Below are positions 1-10,436 of a stretch of 64,000 nt of DNA, in pieces. Under the pieces are notes generated by a model, which was not told the origin of the DNA, searched no databases, and saw only the letters and a list, made by a program, of their open reading frames with translations. Source of the stretch: Xanthobacteraceae bacterium (GTDB lineage Bacteria > Pseudomonadota > Alphaproteobacteria > Rhizobiales > Xanthobacteraceae); contig JAIELW010000011.1 of NCBI GenBank assembly GCA_019752575.1, forward strand, positions 186,001 to 250,000, given 5' to 3'. The position numbers were made by a program, and so were the translations under genes. Within the stretch, counting starts at the first letter, position 1. Each line of letters begins with the position of its first letter.

Positions 1-549
1 GAGAACCGCACGCCCGAATATCTTGCGAAAAATCCCGAAGGCCGGCTGCCGATCCTCGAACTCGACGACGGCCGCATCCTCGCTGAGTCGAACGCGATCC
101 TCGTCTATATTGCGGATGGCACGCACTGGCTACCGGCCGGCCGTTTCGAATCTGCCGAGACGCTGCGCTGGATGTTCTTCGAGCAGCATAGCCACGAGCC
201 AGCGATCGCGGAGGCGCGCTTCTGGCTGCGCTTCGTGCGCGGCGGCCGCGAGTTGCGAACGCACGAAATCGATCAGTGGATGGAGCGCGGCTACGCGGCG
301 CTCGCGCTGATGGAGCAGCATCTCTCAAAACACGACTATTTCGTTGGCGATCGGGAAACCGTCGCGGATCTCGCGCTCTATGCGCACACCCATGTCGCCC
401 ATGAGGGCGAATTCGACCTCGGCGCTTTTCCGAGCATCGGCCGCTGGCTTGCCCGGATTGCAGGCAATCCGGGGCACATTTCCATCGACGAAGCTCATTC
501 CAGCGTGTCTTTTGGCCTGTCCCCTGCGCGCGGGAATGCCGCTATCTAA
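1..549 (+). CDS. Glutathione S-transferase family protein, N-terminus cut by window edge
   Basis: The frame is open from the first base, so the start lies outside; 182 residues are visible. The beginning is the end of a thioredoxin-like GST domain: GRLPILE carries the conserved cis-proline and ESNAIL the glutathione-contacting acidic/Ser pair. An all-helical C-terminal domain follows, with the family motif FVGDRETVADLALY near residues 115-128. Such proteins conjugate glutathione to electrophiles or reduce them in the cytoplasm; the substrate cannot be read from sequence. It stands alone, with about 200 bp before the next gene. Confidence 0.9.
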   Translation, partial: ENRTPEYLAKNPEGRLPILELDDGRILAESNAILVYIADGTHWLPAGRFESAETLRWMFFEQHSHEPAIAEARFWLRFVRGGRELRTHEIDQWMERGYAALALMEQHLSKHDYFVGDRETVADLALYAHTHVAHEGEFDLGAFPSIGRWLARIAGNPGHISIDEAHSSVSFGLSPARGNAAI

Positions 550-750
550 TCCGTTATCCAAACCGCAAAGTTGAGGGTTGCGGGGACCCTTAACGATTTG
601 CCATCATTTCGCCGCGTGGAGACCGCAGGGGAACAATAATACCGTCGCGTGCAAGCCGATTTCGGCACTTAATATTGCTTATTGCTTCGGTCGTGTGTGG
701 TGTCTGAGGTTCTACCGGGGCCCGCTGTTCTGCAGCGGTGAGTGAGGCAA

Positions 751-1095
751 ATGACCAAGTTTCTCGTAGCCGATCACGGCCAGAATGCTGTCGCGGACGC
801 GCGCCGCGAACGCACGCTGCGTGCAGCGCTTGCCGAACTTGCCCTCACCGTTTCGCTGATCGTTTCCATCGTCGTGATCCTGACCGTCGCAGGCGCTTCG
901 GGCGCAATGGCGGCGACCCGCAGCGATCTGATCATGATGGAAGAATCGGCCGGCACGACCTTGACGACGCTCGGCATCGTCTCGGTGATCGTGGTGGTCA
1001 TGGGCGTGCTTACCATTCTCGCTTTGCGCGATGTGGCGCCCGCCCATTCCAAGCGCGGCCAGCGCCGCCACACCACGACCGTCTCCCGCCGCTAA
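751..1095 (+). CDS. Small two-helix membrane protein, unknown function
   Basis: The 114-residue product has a charged N-terminus (about residues 1-28), two hydrophobic segments (roughly 31-52 and 68-90) and a basic tail rich in Arg and His. An in-frame GTG at 742 could add three residues; the ATG is preferred because a purine-rich stretch (GTGAGG) sits just upstream. I do not recognise the family. The 200 bp upstream carries no other gene and should hold its promoter. Confidence 0.6.
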   Translation: MTKFLVADHGQNAVADARRERTLRAALAELALTVSLIVSIVVILTVAGASGAMAATRSDLIMMEESAGTTLTTLGIVSVIVVVMGVLTILALRDVAPAHSKRGQRRHTTTVSRR

Positions 1096-1150
1096 TTTCC
1101 GAACCTTCGCCGAATTGGCACCTTGCGGGTTAGGCCTTAGGTTCACCCGC

Positions 1151-2290
1151 ATGAAAAAATCTTCCGTTTTTTCCGTTGCTCTCCTTCTGCTCGCCGCTCC
1201 CGCCGCGGCGCAGACTGAGCCCGTCGTCATCAAAAGCGAAAAGATCAGCATCCGCGTCGAGGTGATCGCGAGCGGATTGCAGAACCCATGGGGGCTCGTG
1301 TTTCTTCCCGACGGCCGCGCACTCGTCACCGAGCGGCCGGGCCGGCTTCGCATCATCGGGAAAGACAACAAGCTCTCCGACCCTATCGGCGGCGTTCCTG
1401 AAGTCGCCGCGGTCGGCCAGGGCGGACTGCTCGATGTCGCGCTCTCGCCCAATTTCGCGAAAGACAATCTGGTTTTCCTGAGCTTCGCGGAGCCGCGCGG
1501 CGCCGCAGGCTCCAGCACTTCCGTGGCGCGCGGGCGTCTCGTCGAGAAAGACGGCAAAGCCGCGCTCGAAGACGTGAAAATCATTTTCAGGCAGGAACCG
1601 GCGCGGCTCGGCGGCTTTCATTTCGGCTCTAGGCTCGTGTTCGCGCGCGACGGCAATCTCTTCGTCACCACCGGCGAGCGCAACCTGAAAACCCCGTCGC
1701 AGGACCTCACCAACCACATCGGCAAGATCATCCGCATCACCCCCGACGGCGGCGTACCGAAAGACAACCCCTTCGTGAACGACAAGAACGCGATGCCGGA
1801 AATCTGGTCCTGGGGCCACCGCAACGTGCAGGGCGCGGTGCTGCATCCCGTCACCGGAAAGCTCTGGTTGACCGAACACGGCCCGCGCGGCGGCGACGAA
1901 ATCAACATTCCGGAAGCCGGCAAGAACTACGGCTGGCCGGTGATCGGCTACGGCATCGACTATTCCGGCTCGAAGATTCACGAGAACACGCACAAGGAAG
2001 GTATGGAGCAGCCGATCCATCACTGGACGCCGTCGATCGCGCCTTCCGGCGCGATGTTCTACACGGGAGACCTGTTTCCGGAGTGGAAAGGTAATCTCTT
2101 CACCGGCTCGCTCGTCTTCACTTCGGTCTATCGCATCGAAGTCAATGGCGAGAAATTCGTGAAAGAAGAGCCGTTGCTCGAAAAACTCGGCGACCGCATC
2201 CGCGATGTGCGGCAGGCGCCGGACGGCGCGATCTGGTTGCTAACCGATGCACGAAACGGCAAGGTATTGCGATTGACGCCTGCGAAGTAA
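1151..2290 (+). CDS. PQQ-dependent soluble aldose (glucose-type) dehydrogenase, periplasmic
   Basis: The 379-residue protein begins with a Sec signal peptide (MKKSSVFSVALLLLAAPAAA, cleaved before QTEP). The body is the six-bladed beta-propeller of the soluble glucose dehydrogenase/YliI family, which oxidises aldose sugars with PQQ and calcium in the periplasm. Hallmarks visible are NPWGLVFLPDGRALVTERPG at the N-terminus, GGLLDVALSP, SWGHRNVQG and TEHGPRGGDEIN. The frame extends upstream to 1031, but the signal peptide fixes the start at 1151. No PQQ synthesis genes are in the window, so cofactor supply is unknown. The membrane protein gene at 2298 follows after 7 bp and may be cotranscribed. 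Confidence 0.9.
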   Translation: MKKSSVFSVALLLLAAPAAAQTEPVVIKSEKISIRVEVIASGLQNPWGLVFLPDGRALVTERPGRLRIIGKDNKLSDPIGGVPEVAAVGQGGLLDVALSPNFAKDNLVFLSFAEPRGAAGSSTSVARGRLVEKDGKAALEDVKIIFRQEPARLGGFHFGSRLVFARDGNLFVTTGERNLKTPSQDLTNHIGKIIRITPDGGVPKDNPFVNDKNAMPEIWSWGHRNVQGAVLHPVTGKLWLTEHGPRGGDEINIPEAGKNYGWPVIGYGIDYSGSKIHENTHKEGMEQPIHHWTPSIAPSGAMFYTGDLFPEWKGNLFTGSLVFTSVYRIEVNGEKFVKEEPLLEKLGDRIRDVRQAPDGAIWLLTDARNGKVLRLTPAK

Positions 2291-2297
2291 TAACCTG

Positions 2298-2900
2298 ATG
2301 TCGGCCCTCGACGCCACGCACGCACCGAAGCCGCGCCGCCTGAAATGGCGCCTTGTGCTTTTGCGACTGCTTCTGGTTCCAGCAATCCCGGCGATCTTTC
2401 TTCTCATCGTTTCGAGCTACGGAAAAATCGCGGGCTGCGATCCCGCGGGCGTGGCCTGCGTCATCGGCGGCAGATCGCTCGGCGATACCGCAAAGCGTGC
2501 GCTCGATGCCGCGGCGGCGTTCGCCTCGTTCTTCGTCTTCATCGGCGGTTTCTGGTTCGCCTTCGCGCTGATTTTCGTGCATCGCTCTTTTGCCGGTGCT
2601 GGCGGCCGCCTGCTCGCGGCACTCTTCACCGCGGGCTGGTCGGTACTCGGCGCAATTATCATGGGCTTTGTCGCGCTTGCGAGCATCGCGCCGCATTGCT
2701 CCTTTAACGAAGGCGGCGTCGGCACCTGCCGCATCTTCGGGATCGCAACGCAGAGCGGCCACCACATCGGCACCGCGATCTGGGGCGTGATGATCGGAAT
2801 CCCGGTCGCAGCACTGGTCTTTATCGTCTACGCCGCTATCGTCGCGATCATCGCGAACAAGACCAAACAGAAGACGCTGACCTTCCCGCCGCGCGGCTAG
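2298..2900 (+). CDS. Four-helix inner-membrane protein, unknown function
   Basis: The 200-residue product has about four transmembrane segments (near residues 18-42, 72-95, 105-128 and 158-187) and short basic ends. Two cysteines lie in the first periplasmic loop (GCDPAGVAC) and two in the second (HCSF and TCRIF), which could form disulfides. It starts 7 bp after the PQQ dehydrogenase and is followed 9 bp later by the small frameshifted gene, suggesting one transcript. Family not recognised. Confidence 0.65.
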   Translation: MSALDATHAPKPRRLKWRLVLLRLLLVPAIPAIFLLIVSSYGKIAGCDPAGVACVIGGRSLGDTAKRALDAAAAFASFFVFIGGFWFAFALIFVHRSFAGAGGRLLAALFTAGWSVLGAIIMGFVALASIAPHCSFNEGGVGTCRIFGIATQSGHHIGTAIWGVMIGIPVAALVFIVYAAIVAIIANKTKQKTLTFPPRG

Positions 2901-2909
2901 GAGATTTTC

Positions 2910-3079
2910 ATGCGTATCACCGCGCCAACGACCATTATGTTTTTGCTGTCCATCGTTCTCGCCGTGCTGGCGCTCCTGAGTCTCATCAGCCGCTCCCCTT
3001 CGTCGGCCTGCACCGCTTCGCCTTCATGACCGGCGCCTGGGCCGTCTTGATGGTCGGCGCGATGTTCAAGCGGCTCTGA
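2910..3079 (+). pseudogene. Small membrane protein gene broken by a one-base frameshift
   Basis: An ATG at 2910 opens a frame for a transmembrane helix (PTTIMFLLSIVLAVLALLSL) that ends at a TGA at 3027-3029 after 40 codons. From about 2996 another frame continues the protein (FVGLHRFAFMTGAWAVLM, then GAMFKRL) to a stop at 3077-3079. One extra C in the C-run at 2995-2998 would join both parts into a 56-residue two-helix protein. That reconstruction resembles the next gene at 3165 in the order PTTIMF/PSTIIF, two helices and a final FKRL/FRRV. It is either a decayed paralogue or a homopolymer sequencing error. Confidence 0.6.
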
Positions 3080-3164
3080 GCATCCGGAACTTCGTGCCGG
3101 ACTTGCGCGTTATCCGCCTCGGACTTGGTGCGTTCCTTTTGTCTTTTTATTCCGGAGAACTCTC

Positions 3165-3365
3165 ATGGCCTATCGCCGCGGAAATTTCGCACTTACCCCT
3201 CCTTCCACGATCATCTTCGCACTCTCCGTCGTTTTCGCCGTGATCTCGCTTCTGATCTATTACCGCATAGTCCAGATTCCGATCATCAATCCCCGCTATG
3301 TCTATGAACTTCTGCTGATCGGCTGGATCCTTCTGGTAATCGGCGTCGTCTTTCGCCGGGTATGA
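3165..3365 (+). CDS. Small two-helix membrane protein, unknown function
   Basis: The 66-residue protein has a basic N-terminus (MAYRRGNF), a first helix at about residues 14-36, a short loop and a second helix at about 46-62, ending FRRV. TTCCGGAGAACTCTC upstream of the ATG gives a plausible ribosome binding site (GGAGAA). It looks like an intact relative of the frameshifted gene just upstream. Family not recognised. Confidence 0.6.
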   Translation: MAYRRGNFALTPPSTIIFALSVVFAVISLLIYYRIVQIPIINPRYVYELLLIGWILLVIGVVFRRV

Positions 3366-3482
3366 AGCGAGCAATTCTGATCGCGGGCGATGTCGGCGGC
3401 GGCGACTAGCCGCGCGCATTTTCCGCTAATCCGCTAATCCGCCGCCCTTCCCTCGCCGCGTTCCGTTGCCCATATTCGGGCC

Positions 3483-5984
<2,502 letters not shown>

Positions 5985-6033
5985 TTGTCTAAGCCTTTCA
6001 CTATGAGTTGAAAGCTGGATATGCTGCGAGCCT

Positions 6034-6621
6034 ATGAGACTAAGAATTGCAGCTTTCTTATTTAGCTTTTCATTGTTGCCTGCGCACGCGCAAACAGTCG
6101 AGCCCGGCGGAGGCAATATCGAAAACGTTGAAGTGAAAATGCACTTTCGTACAGTGCGCGGCCAGCTCAATAGTTGCGAGCTAGAATATCTACTCTGGTT
6201 TAGAGATCATTACGCTTCGCAAGGTCGGCCCGTCGCATTGCGTGGCGCCATTGCAATGATGTGGCTCAAAGAAGATCAACTCCCCGCTATTGTCTACAAA
6301 ATTCGAGGGTCAGAATTCAAAGGATCGGCTTTTGCACCGTTCGATATCTCACATGGGTATCTATCGGCCGCTGGGTCTAACCTCGCTGGAAAAGAAACCG
6401 TAATATTTAAATGTGAAGGCGATGGCGCGTGTATCGGCTATCCACTTGATGCGCTGCCCCTGCTGATTGACGGAGTGTATGCGGGCTTTCGTTTGACCTA
6501 CCTACGAAAAGGTAGTTCACAGGATGTGACAGCGCCTCTGAGAGTACCCCTACAACAAGCCCAAGAATTCGTGACTTGCACGGGGCAATTGCTAGATGCC
6601 ATCCAGAAGAAACTCAAATAG
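6034..6621 (+). CDS. Secreted hypothetical protein of low GC
   Basis: The 195-residue product opens with a signal peptide (MRLRIAAFLFSFSLLPAHA, cleaved before QTVE). The mature part has four cysteines, near residues 48, 128, 134 and 182, of which CEGDGAC is a likely disulfide loop. Base composition is clearly more AT-rich than uvrB before it, with codons such as aaa, gaa and ata common, and it sits between uvrB and a block of repeats. That mix suggests acquisition by transfer. Function and family are not recognised. Confidence 0.7.
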   Translation: MRLRIAAFLFSFSLLPAHAQTVEPGGGNIENVEVKMHFRTVRGQLNSCELEYLLWFRDHYASQGRPVALRGAIAMMWLKEDQLPAIVYKIRGSEFKGSAFAPFDISHGYLSAAGSNLAGKETVIFKCEGDGACIGYPLDALPLLIDGVYAGFRLTYLRKGSSQDVTAPLRVPLQQAQEFVTCTGQLLDAIQKKLK

Positions 6622-6677
6622 CCTTCTACTCGCGCTTACCCTTCTCCTCGCCTCCCCCGCGCTCGCGCTTTTTTGAT

Positions 6678-6805
6678 TCGTCATTGCCGGGCTTGACCCG
6701 GCAATCCATGAGGAAGCTCCGCAAGCGCTGACAGCCCGCATGGATCACCGGGTCTCGCTCCACCAGCCGCGCTTCGCGCGGGGTGTCGCGGCCCGGTGAT
6801 GACGA
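6678..6805. repeat. Dispersed palindromic element, CCGGGC type
   Basis: The ends TCGTCATTGCCGGG and CCCGGTGATGACGA are imperfect inverted repeats. Inside are further short hairpins, such as TTGCCGGGCTTGACCCGGCAA and CGCGCTTCGCGCG. Related ends occur at 20499, 28485 and 42968. The 380 bp between 6622 and 7003 hold only this element and the next one; no gene was seen. Confidence 0.75.
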
Positions 6806-6810
6806 GCTTG

Positions 6811-6985
6811 TTGTCATTCCGGGGCGCGAGCGGAAGTCGGGTTTACCCGACTTCCGCATTCAAATATGCGCAAGTCGGATAAATCCGACTTGCGAAAGCG
6901 AGCGAACCCGGAATCCAGAGCCGCTTGCGCGAGCCGCCCCTGGATTCCGGATCGCGCGCAAAGGAGCGCGCGTCCGGAATGACAA
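6811..6985. repeat. Compound multi-hairpin dispersed repeat (copy 1)
   Basis: The outer ends TTGTCATTCCGG and CCGGAATGACAA are inverted. Inside are three hairpins: 6830-6857 (arms GCGGAAGTCGGG), 6869-6894 (arms CGCAAGTCGG) and 6908-6950 (arms CCGGAATCCAG). The first two, with the spacer between them, recur in reverse orientation at 37060-37165. Confidence 0.85.
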
Positions 6986-7003
6986 AATTGCTTGCCGGGG
7001 AAA

Positions 7004-7261
7004 TTACCGCTCCAGCCCGCGCAGGCCGGTTTCGAGTACCCGCACGCCGAGCCGGTTGTTCTCCGCGACCAGCGGGCCGTCGATGCGCTCGAGCGAGATC
7101 GGCTTCTCCACCAGCGGCGGCTTGTCGCTGTAATGCGCAAGCACGAAGGCGACCCCGAGGCCCGCCAGAAACAGAAGATCCATCGGGATACGCGCCGCGA
7201 AACTCCCGCGCGCGGCGGGGCGCTTCGGAATTTGAAGAATGTGAACCTTGTCGCGGCTCAT
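7004..7261 (-). CDS. Small single-helix membrane protein, unknown function
   Basis: The 85-residue product has a basic N-terminal stretch (about residues 1-26), one transmembrane segment (MDLLFLAGLGVAFVLAHY) and a hydrophilic tail. It lies 76 bp downstream of another single-helix protein gene on the same strand, so the two may be cotranscribed. The binding site upstream of the ATG is weak. Family not recognised. Confidence 0.5.
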   Translation of the reverse strand: MSRDKVHILQIPKRPAARGSFAARIPMDLLFLAGLGVAFVLAHYSDKPPLVEKPISLERIDGPLVAENNRLGVRVLETGLRGLER

Positions 7262-7337
7262 GTTACGGCCCTTGCGGATCGTCCGGTGCGGGCAATCGTC
7301 TTGCGCCGAATTTACTCCCGCGCGGCCAGCCGCGCAA

Positions 7338-7535
7338 TCACCTGCCGGGCGCGGTCTCTTCCACGGCCGGCGGCACGCGGCGCTGGACGAAAAAATGGTT
7401 CGCTTCGCTGCGCTCCAGCGTGTTGCTCGTGCGGTCGCCGGGCGGGCCCATCAACGCGAAAAGCACGACAAGGATCGAGACGAACAGCGCGACGACCAAC
7501 ACCAGTTCCATCGACCAGTTCGGCGGAAATCGCAT
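7338..7535 (-). CDS. Small single-helix membrane protein, unknown function
   Basis: The 65-residue product has one transmembrane helix (MELVLVVALFVSILVVLFAL) after an eight-residue head, then a polar tail rich in Glu and Arg. A strong ribosome binding site (AGGAGG, complement of 7544-7549) precedes the ATG and fixes the start. It is probably the first gene of a two-gene unit with the 7004-7261 gene. Function unknown. Confidence 0.6.
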   Translation of the reverse strand: MRFPPNWSMELVLVVALFVSILVVLFALMGPPGDRTSNTLERSEANHFFVQRRVPPAVEETAPGR

Positions 7536-7656
7536 GACGAAATCCTCCTACTTCGAAAACGCGCGGAAAACTCCGCTGTTCCGGCATACCGAAAAGAGCG
7601 TTAACGCGCGGCGGCGATTTCGGGAAAGCAGGCTGACCTAACCCTACGCGCGAAAT

Positions 7657-8076
7657 CTACTCGATCGTGCAGCGCAGGCTGCCCTGCCCGCTGCGCCGCT
7701 CGTTGCGGATGTACATGGCGAGCGTGAACGGCTCGCCTTTCTGCGCCGAGATTTTTCCCTCGAAGCGGATTTCCGCGCTTTCGCCGGCCGAAAGCGGCTG
7801 CCACTGATGGATGCGCAATTCGCCGTTGCGCAGCTCAGCGATCTTCGTTTGCTCGGGAAAGAATTCGTAGACGTCCTCGCCGAAGCGCGCGAGCACGCGC
7901 ACCGCCTCGATCCGGTTCGGCGGATAGCCGCCCGGCACGAAGGCATCGACATAGGCGTCGATCCCCGGCGCACCCTTCGCGCGCTCGGGAAAGCAGCTCA
8001 GCACCATCGCCTCCGCCGCCTGCGCGGCGAAAGTCAAAGCCATGAGCGCGAGTGCGCAGAAAAGAATTCGCTGCAT
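7657..8076 (-). CDS. Secreted hypothetical protein
   Basis: Starting at MQRILF the product has 139 residues: a signal peptide (MQRILFCALALMALTFAAQA) and a mature domain of about 118 residues with two cysteines (LSCFPER and LRCTIE). An in-frame ATG three codons upstream (MID) is also possible, and the frame stays open to 8136. The mature part is beta-rich by appearance (EIRFEGKIS, PFTLAMYIRNE). Its upstream neighbour is a tiny secreted peptide gene on the same strand. Family not recognised. Confidence 0.6.
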   Translation of the reverse strand: MQRILFCALALMALTFAAQAAEAMVLSCFPERAKGAPGIDAYVDAFVPGGYPPNRIEAVRVLARFGEDVYEFFPEQTKIAELRNGELRIHQWQPLSAGESAEIRFEGKISAQKGEPFTLAMYIRNERRSGQGSLRCTIE

Positions 8077-8098
8077 GTCGATCATCCGGCCGAGCAGC

Positions 8099-8218
8099 TC
8101 ACCTTGCCGCGTTGGCGACGTTGGTATCGTCGGCATTGGTGCAGCCGAGGCTCGCGCTTGCCTGCGCGGCGGCGGTCATTGCGAGCGAGACGGTAAATGC
8201 AAGCAGAATACGTTTCAT
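8099..8218 (-). CDS. Tiny secreted peptide, 39 residues
   Basis: MKRILLAFTVSLAMTAAAQA is a clear signal peptide, leaving a mature peptide of only about 19 residues with a single cysteine (LGCTNADDTNV). GGGAAGG lies 5-6 bp before the ATG. It is 22 bp upstream of the next secreted-protein gene on the same strand. It may be a true small exported peptide or the remnant of a longer gene. Confidence 0.45.
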   Translation of the reverse strand: MKRILLAFTVSLAMTAAAQASASLGCTNADDTNVANAAR

Positions 8219-8333
8219 GGTCCTTCCCGGATTCCGAACCGCGCGCTTATAGCCGATCCGGGAAAGCGCGAAAATGACGAAAGCGCGAGCAGCGGTTTTC
8301 CGGCGTCGCTTCAGGCGTGCCATGCTTGCCGCC

Positions 8334-8786
8334 ATGACGGGCTGGAAGACATCCGTATTCATCGGAGTGACGGCGGCGCTGACAATGCTATCCGCCGCAC
8401 GCGCCGCGCAGATCGATTGCTCGGGCCTGTTCGGGCGCGATACCTCGCACGCGGCACTCGTCAAAGCCTTCGGCGCGGACAACGTCGTCTACAAGAAGAT
8501 CGACGCACCGCAGGGCTCGACCGGCATGGCGACTATTTTGTTCGAGCGCGACCGCGAGCGGCGGCTCACGATCGAATGGCGCGACGAGCTGAACCTCGCG
8601 CGGCCGATTTATATCGGCATCGATGGTCCTTCCAAATGGCTGACGCCGTTCGGCATCCGGAGCGGCACGCCGATCGGTGAAGTCGAGAAGCAGAACGGCA
8701 AGCCGTTCCGCCTGAACGGCTTCGGCTGGGATCTCGGCGGCGCCGCGCGCTTCGGCAAGCTGCACAGGGACAAGAAGAAGCAATAA
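8334..8786 (+). CDS. Secreted hypothetical protein
   Basis: The 150-residue product from ATG 8334 begins with a signal sequence (TSVFIGVTAALTMLSAARAA) and continues as a mixed-charge domain with one cysteine (IDCSGLFG). In-frame ATGs at 8274 and 8322 would only lengthen the basic head. Segments such as TLAFERDRERRLTIEW-like strands and GIRSGTPIGEVEKQNGKPF suggest a periplasmic domain sometimes seen in Rhizobiales hypothetical proteins. No function is assigned. Confidence 0.6.
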   Translation: MTGWKTSVFIGVTAALTMLSAARAAQIDCSGLFGRDTSHAALVKAFGADNVVYKKIDAPQGSTGMATILFERDRERRLTIEWRDELNLARPIYIGIDGPSKWLTPFGIRSGTPIGEVEKQNGKPFRLNGFGWDLGGAARFGKLHRDKKKQ

Positions 8787-8868
8787 GCTCCTCATAATTC
8801 GGATCGACTCGCGCGCGGGGAGCGTTTACGCTTCGTGCAGATGCGGCGGAATGTACGGGAGTAGCGTC

Positions 8869-9264
8869 ATGAAACGAATGACCACCGTCATCGCGATTAT
8901 GCTTTCCGCCGCGAGCTTCACGCCGGCCGAAGCGCAGCTTGCCACCAATCTCCAGTTCCGCACGCCGCTCAACTATCGCTTCTCGGTGCAGCCGAAGAGC
9001 CACGTCTTCTTTTATAACCGCAAGCATCATCACCACGGCTGGCGTCATCGCCACCGCCAGTTCCTGCCTGTGCTCGCCGGTCCCGCGGTCATCTATCAGA
9101 ACGGCGACATCGGCATCCCGCCGGAAGACGATTTCACCGCCTCGGTTCCGGCCATCGCGCAGCCGGCCGTCTATCGCCTCGGCGAAACCGGCGGCTGCGG
9201 ACGGCAGCAGGTCAGCGTTCCCGGCAGTCAGGGCCGCACCACTGTCAATATCTGGCGCTGCTGA
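8869..9264 (+). CDS. Histidine-rich secreted protein
   Basis: The 131-residue product has a signal peptide (MKRMTTVIAIMLSAASFTPA, ending near AEA-QLAT). A histidine cluster follows in the mature part (KHHHHGWRHRHR, about residues 48-59). The C-terminal region has two cysteines (GGCGRQQ and IWRC) that could pair. The ATG at 8869 is preferred over 8851 because GGGAGTAG precedes it and the signal peptide starts there. The His cluster suggests metal binding (inference). Confidence 0.65.
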   Translation: MKRMTTVIAIMLSAASFTPAEAQLATNLQFRTPLNYRFSVQPKSHVFFYNRKHHHHGWRHRHRQFLPVLAGPAVIYQNGDIGIPPEDDFTASVPAIAQPAVYRLGETGGCGRQQVSVPGSQGRTTVNIWRC

Positions 9265-9393
9265 GCCCGGAACTTTCTCCGTTCCATCTGCACACCGGCG
9301 TCACAACATCGCCCGGCAATGACCTTGCTTCGGGAGGAACGATGACTGCGCGCACTTGTTGGCCTGAAGTTACGGGCAACGAGGAGATGCAAG

Positions 9394-9669
9394 ATGAATT
9401 TTAGAAAGACTGTAATTGCGCTCACCGCGGCTGGCGCGCTGGGCCTCGGAACCATCGGCGCGACGCAACCGGCATCGGCGGTGACGCCTGCCTGGGTAAT
9501 CCCGGTAATCATCGTCGCCGGCGTCGGCGGTGTTGCGCTCGGCGCGGCTGCCGATAACGCCTATGCCTATGGCCCGCCCTCGCATGCCGGTGTCGTAACG
9601 GCGCAGCCGGTTGCCGGCTGCTGGATCGAAAACCGCCGCAGCGGTCCGGTACAAGTCTGCCGCCGCTAG
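9394..9669 (+). CDS. Small exported protein, unknown function
   Basis: The 91-residue product starts MNFRKTVIALTAAGALGLGT with a signal peptide probably cut after ASA. A second hydrophobic stretch (WVIPVIIVAGVGGVALGAAA) may anchor it in the membrane. The tail GCWIENRRSGPVQVCRR has two cysteines and resembles the C-terminal end of several small Rhizobiales exported proteins. GAGGAG lies 7 bp before the ATG, and a terminator-like hairpin follows at 9690. Confidence 0.65.
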   Translation: MNFRKTVIALTAAGALGLGTIGATQPASAVTPAWVIPVIIVAGVGGVALGAAADNAYAYGPPSHAGVVTAQPVAGCWIENRRSGPVQVCRR

Positions 9670-9689
9670 TCAGCGGCAACAAACTGTTC

Positions 9690-9724
9690 GGCTCCGGCCG
9701 CAAACGCCGGAGCCGATTTTATTT
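9690..9724 (+). terminator. Rho-independent terminator after the 9394 gene
   Basis: Arms GGCTCCGGC and GCCGGAGCC pair around a 7-nt loop and are followed by GATTTTATTT. Confidence 0.65.
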
Positions 9725-9774
9725 GGAACGCTGATCGGATTTGCCGGTTGCTGACAAGCAAGTTGGAGTAACCG

Positions 9775-10014
9775 ATGAAAGTTTCGCTTCGAGCCGTGAT
9801 CGTTCTGGCCGCTGTCGTATTTGCCTCCGCCGCAAATGCGCAAATGGCGGACAAGCGCTCCTTTTTCCATCCGCTCGGTTTCTGGGGCAACGATGGTTTT
9901 GTTGCGCAACGAGAGGTCTATCCTCGGGGCGCATCGACAGTCGTCGTCATCGAGCCCTCGCCTTACACGGACCCATGCTGCGGCGGCGGCCTCATGCACG
10001 AGCGCAATTGGTAG
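9775..10014 (+). CDS. Small exported protein, unknown function
   Basis: The 79-residue product has a signal peptide (MKVSLRAVIVLAAVVFASAA, cleaved near ANA-QMAD). The mature part of about 56 residues includes FFHPLGFWG and a vicinal cysteine pair in DPCCGGG. GGAG lies about 8 bp before the ATG, and a strong bidirectional terminator follows immediately. Family not recognised. Confidence 0.6.
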   Translation: MKVSLRAVIVLAAVVFASAANAQMADKRSFFHPLGFWGNDGFVAQREVYPRGASTVVVIEPSPYTDPCCGGGLMHERNW

Positions 10015-10020
10015 CAAACA

Positions 10021-10050
10021 AAAACCCCGGCGATCGCTCGCCGGGGTTTT
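10021..10050. terminator. Bidirectional rho-independent terminator
   Basis: AAAACCCCGGCGA and TCGCCGGGGTTTT form a stem around a 4-nt loop with A and T runs on the two sides. It ends the 9775 gene on + and the 10068 gene on -. Confidence 0.85.
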
Positions 10051-10067
10051 CATCGAAGCGAAAGAGC

Positions 10068-10361
10068 TTACTTGCCCATGTTGTTTTTGACCGCGCCGAC
10101 GATCGCAGTCAGGATCGCGCCTGCTGCGCCGCCGCCGACTGCCTGACTGACGATGCTGCCGAGATCGGGACCCGCGGCCGTCGCCTGCAGCGCCGGAATC
10201 AACGCCTGCAGAATCTGGCCGCCGACGCCGCCGCCGACCGCGCCGATGATGATGTTGCCGACAGGACCGGCCGAAAGATTTTTCAGCGTACTGCCGAGAG
10301 CCGTACCGGCAAGCGCGCCTGCAATGATCTGAACGATGAGATTGATAACGGTAGGTGACAT
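10068..10361 (-). CDS. Glycine/alanine-rich membrane-associated small protein
   Basis: The 97-residue product is almost entirely Gly, Ala, Ile and Val, with hydrophobic stretches such as VINLIVQIIAGALAG and GNIIIGAVGGGVGG and a short basic end (VKNNMGK). It lacks a classical signal peptide. GGAGGCGATCC directly upstream is a strong ribosome binding site. The next upstream gene on the same strand is a peptidoglycan-binding protein. The pore- or glycine-zipper-like composition is suggestive, but function is unknown. Confidence 0.7.
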   Translation of the reverse strand: MSPTVINLIVQIIAGALAGTALGSTLKNLSAGPVGNIIIGAVGGGVGGQILQALIPALQATAAGPDLGSIVSQAVGGGAAGAILTAIVGAVKNNMGK

Positions 10362-10436
10362 GGATCGCCTCCATTGCTCCGCCGCACTGTAAATCGGCGC
10401 TTCACTCTGCGGAGCAGGAGCGGCACGCCGGGAGAA

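Noticed and set aside
3380-3482. LexA (SOS) box upstream of uvrB
   Set aside because: GTTCCGTTGCCCATATTC is the nearest match, but the second GTTC half-site is missing.
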